Position numbers and translations under genes: made by a program | Assembly: GCA_009617715.1 (NCBI GenBank) | Contig: VTFK01000214.1 | Location: 310,001-374,000, forward strand | Origin: Plectrocnemia conspersa | Lineage: Eukaryota; Arthropoda; Insecta; Trichoptera; Polycentropodidae | Length of the DNA stretch: 64,000 nt | Direction: 5' to 3' | Notes under the pieces: generated by a model | The model's database searches: none | Told to the model about the DNA's origin: nothing | What the model saw: the letters and a program-made list of their open reading frames with translations, nothing else | Part shown: positions 39,830-50,960 of the stretch, one piece after another | Numbering within the stretch: the first letter of the stretch is position 1 | Layout of the letters: each line of letters starts with the position of its first letter

Positions 39830-40190
39830 AATTAAAGATGACGGTAAATAGAACATCCTATATAATTCTCATCGTCCTGTTTTGGAGAAATTAGCAGGAG
39901 TGTCAAACCCGAAGACCCCTCAGGTATGATTAATGGGAGGATCACGGCGGCGGTTATTAATTCCGACCCGCGGAAAAATTGTTAATCATCTCGTCAACGG
40001 GACGCCCGAGATAAGGGGGCGACAGTATTACGTGCCCACTCGGCAAACTTAAACATTTACTTATTCGGTGATTAATAGACTATCCCGGGAAAATTTCCGT
40101 TGCGGAAAAATTTCGACGAAGGAAAACCTACCCGAGGCTATTAAATGGGTTCGATCGAAAATATTTTGAGGAGGTATTTTTTGAAATGAA
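39830..40190. promoter_or_regulatory. GC-rich island R, candidate enhancer
   Basis: One of the clearest islands. It has repeated TGATTAAT/TTAAT homeodomain words set among CpG-rich DNA (GATCACGGCGGCGG, GACCCGCGG, AACGGGACGCCCG), then CCCGGGAAAATTTCCGTTGCGGAAAAATTTCG, in which GGAAAATTT recurs with a 15-bp offset. GGGAAAATTTCC resembles a Rel/Dorsal site but is longer than the usual consensus. Non-coding. Confidence 0.5.
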
Positions 40191-41147
40191 ATTATGAGAA
40201 GTTTTGAGGGACATGATTAATTATATTAATATTAGTGGTATAATTTTTTTTGATAAAAAAACATATTTCTTACATTTATATCAAAATTATATTTATGCAA
40301 AGAATATTGAATTTAAATATCGCCTTTATAATACAATATGTATGCGATCTTTAATTGAAAGGGAAACTTTTTAAAAAGTTATGTTTTGGATACAAGATCT
40401 TTGATGTAATTCTATTTTTTTTTCACTAATTATTCGCTTAAATATATAAAGTTTTTTGAAGTTTATCCATAACTGCCATTTTAAAAATAAATTACGAAGT
40501 TTTAACATAACAACATTAAAGTTGGATTGATAAATAATTGCGTGTTCTAACAAAACGTTTATTGATTTAATATATAATCGCACATAAAACTTATTTTCCA
40601 CAATTAGATGTTCGTTTATAAAGTTTATATGACTGTTGTTTCAGCCAGTGATAAAAGAATATAAAACTATCAAGTTTTTATCGTCCTATAAAACAACCAT
40701 TTATAGCTACTGTATTCCGTTAAAGAATTTGCATGATACAGATATTTATTATAATTTTAGCTTATTGGTAATTATTATTTTAAATACACTTAGTTTTTTG
40801 GTAAAACTATATAATTATTAATTTTTTCAAACATACACATTTGTACTCATTTTAATGATTTTAACTAATTTTTTTCGAATAATTAAAATGATGTATTATA
40901 TAATATTTATGTAGCTTTATTTTAAATTATTTGCAATTTAAAAAAAATAGTAATATTAGTGTTACTCCACACCGGACAAGCATACGTTAAGATAATTCTG
41001 TATGATTGCATATTTCAATTTTATTTTTTGTGGTTAACACACTTATTTTTCATAAATATTAAATTTAAAGTCTAAAATATCTAGGATACAATATATTGCA
41101 GTTTTGGCGTAGCGTATACTAATAAAGCACTTTTTAAATTTGCTTAG
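40191..41147. other. AT-rich DNA, no gene seen
   Basis: A/T-rich. Frames at 40371-40601 and 40636-40821 have no recognisable features. Confidence 0.5.
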
Positions 41148-41260
41148 TGGCTTTCGGAGAGTTCTTTTGAGAGTCGCGATCGCATTCCTTATTCTTAATC
41201 GTTGCAGCCAAAACTTAGAAATGCTTCTCTTGCATTTGCCTTCCAGCTTCTCAACGAGCT
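41148..41260 (+). repeat. Interspersed repeat family 1, copy B
   Basis: Shares AGAGTCGCGATCGC, a CCTTATTCTT block and GCAGCCAAAAC with the minus strand of 5228-5332. A CTTGCATTTGCCTTCC tail follows. No ORF. Confidence 0.5.
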
Positions 41261-41999
41261 ATACATTTTTTTAAATGATTATTATTGTTGGTATAGAGGC
41301 AATTATGATGGTTAGATTTTTTTTAAAAATAAAATAAAGATGTTTAACTTTAGAGATGTTTTTAAATTTTTAGTTAAATATATTTAAATAGTGTAAATGC
41401 CGCAAAATATAAAATGTTTATATGGATTTATAAAAAAAATATTTATTTAAAAAGATTAAAAACAATATATGATAGTATTAATAAATAATCACTAATACGC
41501 CAAACGTTTCATAACTCTGGCACGTATATAAATTCTTTTTTCTAAAATTTATCAAAAACTTTAAATATTTATTAAACATTATAATCGCTTATCTGTAACA
41601 GATAAAAAGCTTTGAAATCAGCATTAAAGTGTTACATTCTATAAAAAAGGGACTCGTACACTTTTTACTCATACAATTAAAATATTCTGCAAGAGTTAAA
41701 ATATCATCAATGTGTATAAAAAAAAGTGTAATAATATAAACTATATATAAATTCACAATATCTAAAATAAATATATTTGAAGCAATTGCTTTATTATAGA
41801 GGAAAGAGAAACAGAAAAATTATGTATATATTAAAAACTTTTCAACTTGATCCTTATTTTGCAAAACGAAAAAACTTTCGCAACCCACCTGTAAATTTTA
41901 TAAGCTTAAATTTTTATTCTTTAAAAGATAATTTATTGGCCCCTCCCTTTTTCACTCTTACTCTCATAGTTTATCATTATATCCAATACCTTTCTATAC
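41261..41999. other. AT-rich DNA, no gene seen
   Basis: A/T-rich. A 79-codon frame at 41777-42016 shows no family features. Confidence 0.5.
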
Positions 42000-42430
42000 G
42001 ACGTATGCAGAAATAAAATCTACATCGGTAGGTTAAGAATAACGTGACAAAAAATTATCTTCCTACTTTAGCTCGCTAACCATTCCGCAAAACCTTCTCC
42101 TAATTAAACTTCAAAACAAAGATAACTTTTTTCTGGTTCAATTTTAAGGCTTTTGAGGGCGTTTTTTTCGATTATGCCGCAAAAAGGCATCGCGTGTAAA
42201 ACTCTGGCGTATTATTTAAAATCGCCTCGTTAAAAAGTGCAAAAGTTTTCCACTCGCTCCAGTTGTAATATTTTTAGACGTGCACAAGACTTTGTTTAGG
42301 ACTTTAATCGTTTAATCACAATAACTGTCATAATTTAACATTTAAAGTTTTCGTCAACGCGTAATTTATTCGAAACACCAAAACGAAACTTTTATGTAAC
42401 ACGAAATGTATTCGTGTGAATCGAATTGTA
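42000..42430. promoter_or_regulatory. Intermediate-GC island S, candidate enhancer
   Basis: Includes TTATGCCGCAAAAAGGCATCGCG (inverted ATGCC...GGCAT with CGCAAAAA between), AAATCGCCTCG, TTTAATCGTTTAATC and a CACCAAAACGAAAC block. The ATGCCGCAAAAAGGCAT dyad lies near 42174-42190. No coding frame. Confidence 0.35.
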
Positions 42431-42659
42431 CATTGTTTCATTAAATAATGATTTTATACTTAGCTATGATTTTTAAAATAGTATTTGCCATGTTTTTTTC
42501 TACTTGAAAAATTATTGATCATGATATCAGAAGAAGGAGAATATTCACATTTACAAAAAAAATACAGTTTTTTTAACTGTATTTATGTTGTTATTAGACA
42601 TTTTTAAAAGGTTTGTACATATATTATTTTCTCATATTTATTATTAAAATCCCTATCAT

Positions 42660-43285
42660 TAAATCTATTCAATAATAGGTCAACCCTTCGGGCTCAGAGA
42701 CAAAGTGGATTCGCGTGTGTGCACTCGCCTTTTTTTATTTCTATTTACACTTTCATTTCGCAGTTTGTCTATTCAAATGAGGTCCGTCGGTCGGTACCTT
42801 GGCCAGTATTGAATCTGCATACCCAATTTGGACCCTCGATTTCAATATACGCAGCTGGTGATACGCCACTAACAAGAGTAGTCGGTATATCGGACCAGAA
42901 TACCAAATTCGAGATTGAGCTGTCCGTAAACGTTCTACATGTGTGCTATGTAGTATGTATACCCATTACGGCACATACATATTAACAATGTGCAATTTGT
43001 ACCATAAAACATGTGTGTAATTTAATTAAAACGCCAAGAAAACGCTCTCAAGCACGCCATGTGTTACGGTAACAGAAACTTATCGAATATTTATGAAGTG
43101 TAATTATTATGGTAGCAAATCTTGGTAAAAAAAAGAAATGGGGCGCCGAGGAAAAATTACAGATATTAGATTTTTCGCTTGCGTAGTTGTTTGTCGAGTT
43201 GTGCTAGAAACAATGGACAATTTTAAACTTGGAGTTTAACGAAACGTGCTTCCGCCCTGGATGTAAATTATAGGAATCAATACAT
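42660..43285. promoter_or_regulatory. GC-richer island T in two blocks
   Basis: Block one (42670-42960) has GGTCCGTCGGTCGGTACC (GTCGGTCGGTAC near 42785) and GTATATCGGACC. An 88-codon frame (42719-42985) crosses it; it is the most balanced plus frame in the area but shows no recognisable domain or coding context. Block two (43025-43285) has AAACGCCAAGAAAACGC, TGGGGCGCCGAGG and a CTTCCGCCCTGG run. I treat both as non-coding. Confidence 0.3.
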
Positions 43286-44149
43286 TTCTGTAAGATACAA
43301 GAATTTCTTTTAAATGAATAAAGAACATACAAATAATTTCTAATTTTTATATTAGAACATACTATAATGTTACTTCTTGATAATCAATAAAGTTTAAATT
43401 ATAATGTGTGTGAGAGAATAAAAAAAAATAGGCCGAGTATATATTTTAAAAAAAGTATAATAGATAAAAATTAAATACGGTGAATGTTTGTTGAGAAAAT
43501 TAGGATTATGAGTGTATTACTTTTTATTTAAAGGCTATACAGTAAGAATTAATATATACATATTTAACAATGTAAACAGAAATTAATAATAGGCATGGGT
43601 ACAAAAACATAAAGAAAGGGAATTTACGAAGGGAAAGGTAAAAATAGGAAAGGAGTTTTGTACACGGGTATTGTACTTTATAATAAATTGCAAGCTGAAA
43701 TTAAGTATTCATTTAAAATATTGTAAATTTTGTGAGCAAATTAAAACAATAACTCTTGATATTAATTAAATAAATATCAAAGTATTATTATTATTAAATG
43801 TAATTTTAACTTAGTAATACCCAAAAAAATAGTCTTAATATTATTTATTTAGAATACTTCTTAAAAACTCTCTCTTAAATTAAAGTAGGTATTTGAATTA
43901 AACTGTTTGATAACTGTCTAAATTCATTGTAACCATATTTAAAAGCATTATTTTACGTTTTATGTTTCTAAAAGTATGGCTCGACATGTTTCACTCTTTT
44001 AAAATGATTATATATCATTATTAAAATAAACATATAAATATAAAAAATTAAGTTTCTGTCAAAAAAAAAAATGGAGAGTAACAGTTTAAAACACAAAAGA
44101 TGTAAATAATTTAAAGCACAAGATACAGTACATATAATTTTATTAAATT
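43286..44149. other. AT-rich DNA, no gene seen
   Basis: A/T-rich, no features recognised. Confidence 0.55.
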
Positions 44150-44520
44150 AAAATTTGTCGTATCTTTAACGCCCGCTCTTCGCCAATTAAATGCAGATCG
44201 AACACACTATTTAAAATGAATTAGAATCAGATTCGGTTAGGTCACCCGTATAAATTTAACAGATTAAATTAACGTTACGTTATCTTCGCGGCGCAAAGGT
44301 CATTAGTTTTAACAGCAACTGGAGGATAATTGAAAACTCGTATATATCTACTGTATGTGCACATCCGCCGAGAGGAGTTATATTGAAATTATTAATTAAG
44401 GACTTTCAAAATATATTAGGGTACGACGCGATAATTTATCGCGGGTCGCTTTTTTTGCGATTAAAGCCATATTTCACTTTAGATTATACGGCAAAAATAA
44501 TTAAGAATCTAATACCTTTC
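44150..44520. promoter_or_regulatory. GC-richer island U with a 17-bp palindrome
   Basis: Contains ACGCCCGCTCTTCGCC, TTAGGTCACCCG (nuclear-receptor half-site AGGTCA), GCGGCGCAAAGGTCATTAG (AAGGTCA, an FTZ-F1/ERR-type half-site) and the palindrome at 44427-44443. Two AGGTCA half-sites in about 70 bp suggest nuclear-receptor input. No coding frame. Confidence 0.45.
44427..44443. repeat. 17-bp perfect palindrome CGCGATAATTTATCGCG
   Basis: CGCGATAA and TTATCGCG flank a single central T. Each half contains the CGATAA/TTATCG core. A symmetrical dimeric binding site is the natural reading. Confidence 0.6.
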
Positions 44521-44701
44521 GTTGGGGTTTGAAAAAAAATTTGACCTGTTGATTTTTTCAGCAATAAAAAATATATATGCACGGGTAGAGGAAAACACTC
44601 GGCTTTGTTTCGCGTTTACAAAAGCTAGATTTTTATTACCTTATTCGCATTCGAAACGAACAATAAAATACATCTTTGTATTATCCCCGAGTCGGGTTCT
44701 A

Positions 44702-46047
44702 CGAGGACTGATCCAAAAGTTTCCGAGCTATGCAAATAATACAACATGCGATAGTTTTAAAATTAGTTGTTAATCGAATCATACGTGCTTATTATTTACA
44801 GTAGTAAAATATATTTAAATATGACTGAAACAATGTTTATAAAATATTATGCAAGGAGCTATGTACTCACATAGCGCTTCAGGTAATTGTCTTAGACGAT
44901 TACCTAAAGACACTCATCCACCAAATACCGATTGAGCAGAATACTCACCCGTAACTAGAGTAGTTCAGCACTTCCATGCTTTGAATTTTAAGATCAAAGC
45001 TTAATTCTTGGCTACTTTCATTGCGATTACGCATTCCAATTAGATAAACCAGCTCGGAGACAAATTAAAGTCCACTTTATGTAAACGACAATCCGAGTAT
45101 TGAATGTATTTAAAATTTTACACACATAACATAAAAATAAATTGTGGAACTGACCAAAAATAATCTATATAAAAGTATTGCAAAATTAAAAAAATAATAT
45201 AAGTTAGTAGTTTACGTCTCATCTTCTATCCATTTCATGAGACACACTTTGACCTGCTTTTTTTTGTTTTTCTTACAATTAATTTTCTATAATAGCTTAT
45301 ATATCATTGTTATGTTTAATATAATTCTATTTATACATATAATGCTACTCTCTGAAATTAACATGTTGAATTGTAATTAACAGAGAGAGTTTCATTAAAC
45401 TTGCTTATAGCTGCAGCCGGAGCGGACATGTTTTGAGTTTGTGTTATTGAATGCTAACGTTAATTATATGTTTTTGAGTTTATTTAATTAATTTCTATTT
45501 ACTTATAGTTGTTTATCTAAAAATCTACTATTTTTTGTAAAACATATTGAATGAAATATGTAATTTTTAGGCATCGGTACATAAAACTATTTTTATTTAT
45601 TCTATTTTTTCGAACAAGCAAATCATTAAGATTTATAATATGTACTGTTTAAATTGATTGAGTGTAACTAAGTTATTGATCTAATATAATAGACAATTAA
45701 GAAAAAATATTTTGACATAATTTTAAAACTGTTTATCTATAAATTATTAATGTTAATGCAACTGTGACTGAGTTGATTAATTTTACTTACTACTTATTCT
45801 ACTTTTTTTTTAATTTGATTCTATTAAAAAAAAATATTATATAGACAAAAACGTCTAACAAGACTGTTTTAAAAAATAAAGCGGAATAGTAAATATTTGC
45901 GATCGTGTATAAGAAGGGTGCAAGTTTTAGGCGGCAAGGATTAATAGAATTCAAGTGAGCCACAAAATTAACTTGAAACTGCTGTGAATAATGAAGCCAC
46001 ATAAATATATAAAATAAAAGTTCGGGAACTTTTTTGATTAACCCTCG
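44702..46047. mobile_element. Mariner-like element with paired terminal repeats, 1.35 kb
   Basis: CGAGGACTGATCCAAAAGTTTCCGAGC (from 44702, preceded by TA) matches the complement of the right end, CGAGGGTTAATCAAAAAAGTTCCCGAAC (from 46047 leftward; the base pair outside reads CA, a decayed TA). The 1346-bp span equals a typical mariner. The interior has no recognisable transposase in either strand and is A/T-rich apart from a balanced block at 44850-45070. It is therefore non-autonomous or heavily decayed. Confidence 0.55.
44858..44904. repeat. Two adjacent hairpins
   Basis: GCTATGT/ACATAGC pair across a 4-base loop (44858-44875). Seven bases on, GGTAAT-T-GTCT and AGAC-G-ATTACC pair with one T/G mismatch around a single T (44882-44904). 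They lie inside the mariner-like element and could be remnants of a nested insertion. Confidence 0.5.
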
Positions 46048-47279
46048 CATATGTGTGTTTCTTTATTCAGTAGTAATTCAGGATCGAGCAGGTACACAAA
46101 ACGAAGTTGTTTGTGAACTCGTATTAGGTCTGACATAAATTGAAAACTTTTAAAGGGGGGGAATTAAAAAGTTTTCGCTCGGTAGGAATGTCTTAGCAAT
46201 CATAATGATATATCATAGAAGACCAACTTTTCACGTGTGTTAATAAAAAGTGTAAACTTTTATAATAATTTTATCTTTAGTGACAAATTTCTCGTTACTC
46301 GAGTGCTTTAATAGAACTAACATATAACGCATACCGAATAAGACATAGTTAAACGTTACATAAGGAGAGAAAACCACTCTAATGTATAGTACTCGTATTT
46401 GTTAGTGAGGAGCTTAAGAGATGAGGGTCTTAAACACGAAGAGAATTAAATGCATCGTGAACTTCATGTAAACAATCTGTTTAATACTACTAATAAAATA
46501 AACAAAAAGTTATTGTAGTAAATTAATGTATGTTATGCTAGCTACTTTAACTATGTTATTTAATAGTATTATATTAATTAAAATGCATATAAAAACGATT
46601 TTTTTTCTTATATTCTCAAACAATAATTTGTATGTACTTTATTTTGTACAATATACATTTATATTTGATATTAGTATTTGTACAATATTTTTTTTTTAAA
46701 CTTTTATCATAAGTCATAAGTCATATGAAAATAGTTTTATAGTAATTTAATTTGTTGTAAAAAAATTAAATTTTTTAGTAACTTCAACACAAATAAATCA
46801 GTAAATAGATTAATTAATACAATAAATCATTGTGTCTGTGTGTTAATAAATTTACGAAAATTTACATTTAAAATATGATTAAAGAACTATAAAATATATA
46901 CATTTTAACAAAAAAAGTAAAGAAGTAATCTGTACCAACTCCTTTCTATATCACCCACTGCTACATTTTCATCTCCTTTAATATTTATCAAACTTTTCGA
47001 TAGCATTAATTTGATTTTATTTGCATTTTATATTAATTTATCTTCTTCTGGAATTTTATGAGTTATATTTAATTAATTTTGCAGTTTATTAAAATATATT
47101 CAAGTATTATTGGCCAACTATTATGTTTTATATTTTTTAACAATATGTTGTTACCGTATATTTTGATGACATTGGAGTACCTTTTGATGGCTATATATTT
47201 TAAAATTAATTCTATAAGTACTTAAAATTAATATGAAAATAGAATTGAATAAATATAAATTTGATAAACGACTCTCTTA
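46048..47279. other. Mixed then AT-rich DNA, no gene seen
   Basis: A mixed block to about 46480 includes a stem with a G-run loop at 46142-46176. The rest is A/T-rich. No coding or TE signature. Confidence 0.45.
46142..46176. repeat. Inverted repeat with a seven-G loop
   Basis: GAAAACTTTT (46142-46151) and AAAAGTTTTC (46167-46176) are perfect 10-bp arms enclosing AAAGGGGGGGAATTA. A run of seven G is rare in this A/T-rich sequence. Confidence 0.55.
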
Positions 47280-47800
47280 ATTAACATAGCACAAGTTTCA
47301 CGCAAAATTCAATTAACACTACAAAGACACTCTCAAAGTTAAATTGTTGATTGGATTAAAAGTTTACCGCGAAATCCCGTAAATAGTCGATTCATCACGT
47401 AACCGTTTAAGAGCGAATAAAGCGGAATGTTTCATCAACAATCTACTATTATACATAAATAAACGTATTCGCTCGGCTCACGTACGATACACAATTCATA
47501 AATGCGAAATTAGTCCATTTGCATTCTTTTTATTCAAGAGCTCTCAAAGGAATCGCAGGACATATAAAATTATTTCTACGGCACGTTACTAAAAGTGTAA
47601 TAATTCATTATGTTTATAGTATGCGTATGTAGTATATCCATATTTTATGCGGCTGCGAGTTAGTTTTGCGGATTTTGTTAAGGCACTGCTTAATTGCCTA
47701 TAACGACCCACTTGATTTGGGTCAACTTTACCCAGATAATGCCTAAAAAATTCTGAGCGTTCCGATGGGAGAAATTACGGGATTCATATTCGCTTCTGGA
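47280..47800. promoter_or_regulatory. Intermediate-GC island V, candidate enhancer
   Basis: Includes TTTACCGCGAAATCCCG, GATTCATCACGTAACCG, CGCTCGGCTCACGTACG and GACCCACTTGATTTGGGTCAAC, the last containing a GACCCA...TGGGTC inverted repeat (about 47706-47723). No open frames of note. Confidence 0.35.
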
Positions 47801-48039
47801 CTAAAAATAGAAATTTATGCGCATATTTTCATATACTGGCACAAGTATGTAGGGGTAGTTATTTAAGATGAGTAATATTAAGGAGGGACATTTTTAAAAC
47901 AAATTACGTAATAACCTATGATTTATTTATGATCCACACAATTTTAATAGTTATGATGTAGGCTCAGTTAAATTAGGATCGTATTAATATTAGATTTAGT
48001 AATATCACTTTTACATTATGTACGATGATAGTAAAAATA
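47801..48039. other. AT-rich DNA, nothing seen
   Basis: A/T-rich spacer between two islands. Confidence 0.55.
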
Positions 48040-48430
48040 TTGGAGTCATTATATGTGCAATTGATTTAGAAAATATGTCTTCCTTCCCCACAAAGGTACA
48101 TATTAACTCCCAAACACAAAGTGTGCGGTCACTCTTTCGACCAACTTTTCCCACACTGCCCTCACCCCTCGGAAAATCGATGTTGCCAGTACCGAAATGG
48201 GCGAAGTAAATAAACCCAGCGATCTCGGACGTAATCTGTATTCGGAATGATGTTTCCGACATTAATCTCGGGCCATACTTTTCGACACGGCACAATGGTT
48301 GCGACGCGGTGTATAAAACTTGTGGAAAGTTTGCCAGTATTTTTACGTAACAACGTAATGAAAGTTACACTACTTTATTCGTCACGCGAAATAGGATCCG
48401 GGAAATTGTGGTGACACAAGGTGACACGAT
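48040..48430. promoter_or_regulatory. GC-richer island W, candidate enhancer
   Basis: Open on both strands in three overlapping frames (48018-48209 plus; 48011-48295 and 48162-48353 minus), which argues against any one being real. Words include CTGCCCTCACCCCTCGG, GATCTCGGACG, GGTTGCGACGCGG and AATAGGATCCGGG; GGTGACACAAGGTGACACG (about 48411-48429) is an 11-bp tandem of GTGACAC. Confidence 0.4.
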
Positions 48431-50192
48431 ATTCTATTTAATTTGATTTTTAGTGTAAAAATTAGGTGTACAAATAAGTTTAAGTATATGATTACCTATG
48501 AACTTTCCATAAAACTACACCTAGTAAGAGTGAGTTATAGAAGATATAAATCAGATTTCTAACTTCCTTTCACAGTTCCACTTTAACTCTCACTTTCACT
48601 TTTATTATTACTTTTACTATTATTGCGACAATACTAGCAAGTATATATTTTTTATATATAAAATCCCATTGTTATCACTGTTTTTATTCCAGGAATCAAA
48701 ACTCTTGATTTAATAAATCCAAACAATTTCCATTTTTATGTGATTTTAGTGCACAATGGATTTGCTGTAATGTATTTTTTAATTAGTCAATAAATTAATA
48801 TTTTCATTATAAAACTGTTTAATAATTATTGCATTAATATATCTTTGAATTATAAAATAAACGTTAATTTATTATATTTTTTATAGAACGTTAATTTATT
48901 ACTATAAATACGTTTTCAAACATACCAAATAAATATACATTTTAACACAAAATAAAAATATAAAATAAAACGTTGTTGGTTATAATTTTAATAAAAAAAC
49001 CTGTTACAATTCCAGTGAAATAAAAAAATTAAATTATTGAGAAAAAAATAAACCGTGCTAATTCAAGTATATTTAACAAAAGTTCTAGAACCATCGACAT
49101 ATTGCCTCTAAAGCTTTGGTATTTCGTGCTTATATTTAAATTTAAAGTTATTTTTATTGTAGTCACCGATATAAGAGATTAGTGGGTTAGTATGGTTACG
49201 AGAAATATTTTCTGGTATGAAAATTACTGTTCTTTAAAGATTAATATGTTGTTTCATTTATTTAAAGGTTAATAATAATATAAAGTTTTTTAAAAATAGT
49301 ATGAAAATATGTATTTTATATTATTTTGAATGACTTGCAATTTAGGAAAATTAGTATGGGTAATTGTAATTTATTCGCGATAAAAATAGCTGTGTCATCA
49401 GCGCTCATAGATAAACGCGTATTTTTTAATTTTTGGATATCGTTTTGGACGGTTTTGAGTATATTTTTTTTTTTATATTTTTTTATATATATAACATCAA
49501 AAGGTCCGTATTTTTTTCATATTTAAACTAAAGCATATATGCTCTGTTAATCTACCTAATAAGTTAATAGTGTGTAAAGGGATTTTCGTGGAAGTCAAAC
49601 TGTTTGTTAGTAATTTTATTCCCCAAAGATGATTTTAAATGCATAAGATTTTTTTTTTTAAATATTTGACGATAATAAGCTAATTGGGTAATAATCAATC
49701 AGAATTATTTTTGGATGTATTTTAGCGGTTTTATGAATGGTTGAGAAAACCTAAAATATAGACAAGCGTAATATGTAAATTCTAGGGCTTGATTTTTTAA
49801 GTTTTTAACAATACAATTTTCCGTGAGCTAATTTTTATTCCGCGAGTGCTGTTATTTTTCTAATTGATTTACATCGTTTTTAGTTTTAATGTTTAAATTT
49901 TTTTAGTTAATTAGTACGATACAGAAAAAGCGTTAGTCAACATCTCTAAATTGCCCTGATCCGTATCAGCTATAATACATTAATAATTTTTAATAGTGAA
50001 ATTTTTGTGTGTTAATTTTTAAGCGATTAAGTTACTCTTTATATTGAATTATCTTCTGGTTTAATTTTTTTTAGTTGACGCGACCACATTTTAATTTTAT
50101 TACGGTGATCTTTGTAACGAATAGCAAAATAACGAAATTCCCAGTGCAACAAATCTTCAATTTGCCCTCGAACAAAATGTTTTCATTGTAAC
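48431..50192. other. AT-rich DNA, no gene seen
   Basis: A CT-rich run (CTTTCACAGTTCCACTTTAACTCTCACTTTCAC-like, 48566-48620) and A/T-rich sequence follow. Around 50100-50150 TAACGAA words resemble the ends of the pogo-like element to the right. Confidence 0.5.
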
Positions 50193-50577
50193 GATGACGA
50201 AACTCTGTATAACGAAATATTTTGACCCAAATTTAAAAATGACGGCTCAAGTTGACACAATATTTCTCCGAATTCAGTTTGTCCTTGACATGGCGTGAGC
50301 CGGATGTTTTCACAAGCGACATTCAAGGTGTTTCGCTGACCCTCTTTTCTTGTAAAAAATTTTTTTAACAAATTTTATTGTGTTCATTACGGTATCATTA
50401 AAAATTTACAAAAAACGATCTATCACTCTTGTAAGAGGTTATTTTGATGCTGTAGTAATATGGTAATTAAAAATATATCATTTTCCCTAGATGCAATATA
50501 ACGGATTTTCAGTATAACGATATTTTTTCTTCGGTCCCGTGAGCTTCGCTATACTGAGATTTCCCTGTACTCTGAAT
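50193..50577. mobile_element. Pogo/Tigger-like MITE, about 385 bp
   Basis: The right end, complemented, reads CAGGGAAATCTCAGTATAGCGAA next to a TA target (50578-50579). The left end has GACGAAACTCTGTATAACGAAAT (about 50196-50218), matching it as an imperfect terminal inverted repeat. TATAACG words recur just inside both ends, as in pogo-type elements. A 62-codon minus frame inside has no transposase motif, so the copy is non-autonomous. Confidence 0.6.
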
Positions 50578-50739
50578 TTTATTTTTATTTTGTTTATTAA
50601 AGTTTCTAATTGTGGAGACTTTTATGCTACTGCTGTCTTATTTTATTTACTAATCGATGAAGTAAGTTAAATATAATTGTTTAAATTTCTGCGTTGGTAC
50701 TGATTATTTTAGTTGGTTCAATTACGGTTTTTAAATTAT

Positions 50740-50960
50740 GAATATCATTGTTAATTTTTTTAGTATCTGTTGAGTTCTTTACGCTCAACCACTAGACGAA
50801 ACTCAATAATATAGAATCACTGCTAATCAGCATTGTTATATTCAAAGGCAGTTAGAGGGATAACCTCGACCTCAACTTCCAGTGTAAAAATTATAGGAAG
50901 ATGGTCCTAGGACAGAGCCTATATGCATTGAATATATGAGGTCCAAGCATTATCAATTCT
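50740..50960 (-). pseudogene. Probable non-LTR endonuclease fragment
   Basis: On the minus strand, near 50910-50840, the frame reads DHLPIIFTLEVEVEVIPLTA. This resembles the (S)DHLPI signature that ends the AP-endonuclease domain of jockey-type elements, with a stop in place of the preceding Ser. Upstream frames are broken. The match rests on one motif. Confidence 0.4.

Noticed and set aside
40083..40096. Rel/Dorsal (NF-kB) site GGGAAAATTTCC
   Set aside because: It is two bases longer than the usual 9-11-bp consensus; kept only as a note in the island entry.
42719..42985. 88-codon plus frame as a gene
   Set aside because: Balanced composition but no recognisable domain, no splice context and starts in a pyrimidine-rich tract; treated as part of an island.
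45799..46050. 83-codon minus frame at the right end of the mariner-like element as transposase
   Set aside because: It begins in the terminal repeat itself and has no helix-turn-helix or DD34D motif.
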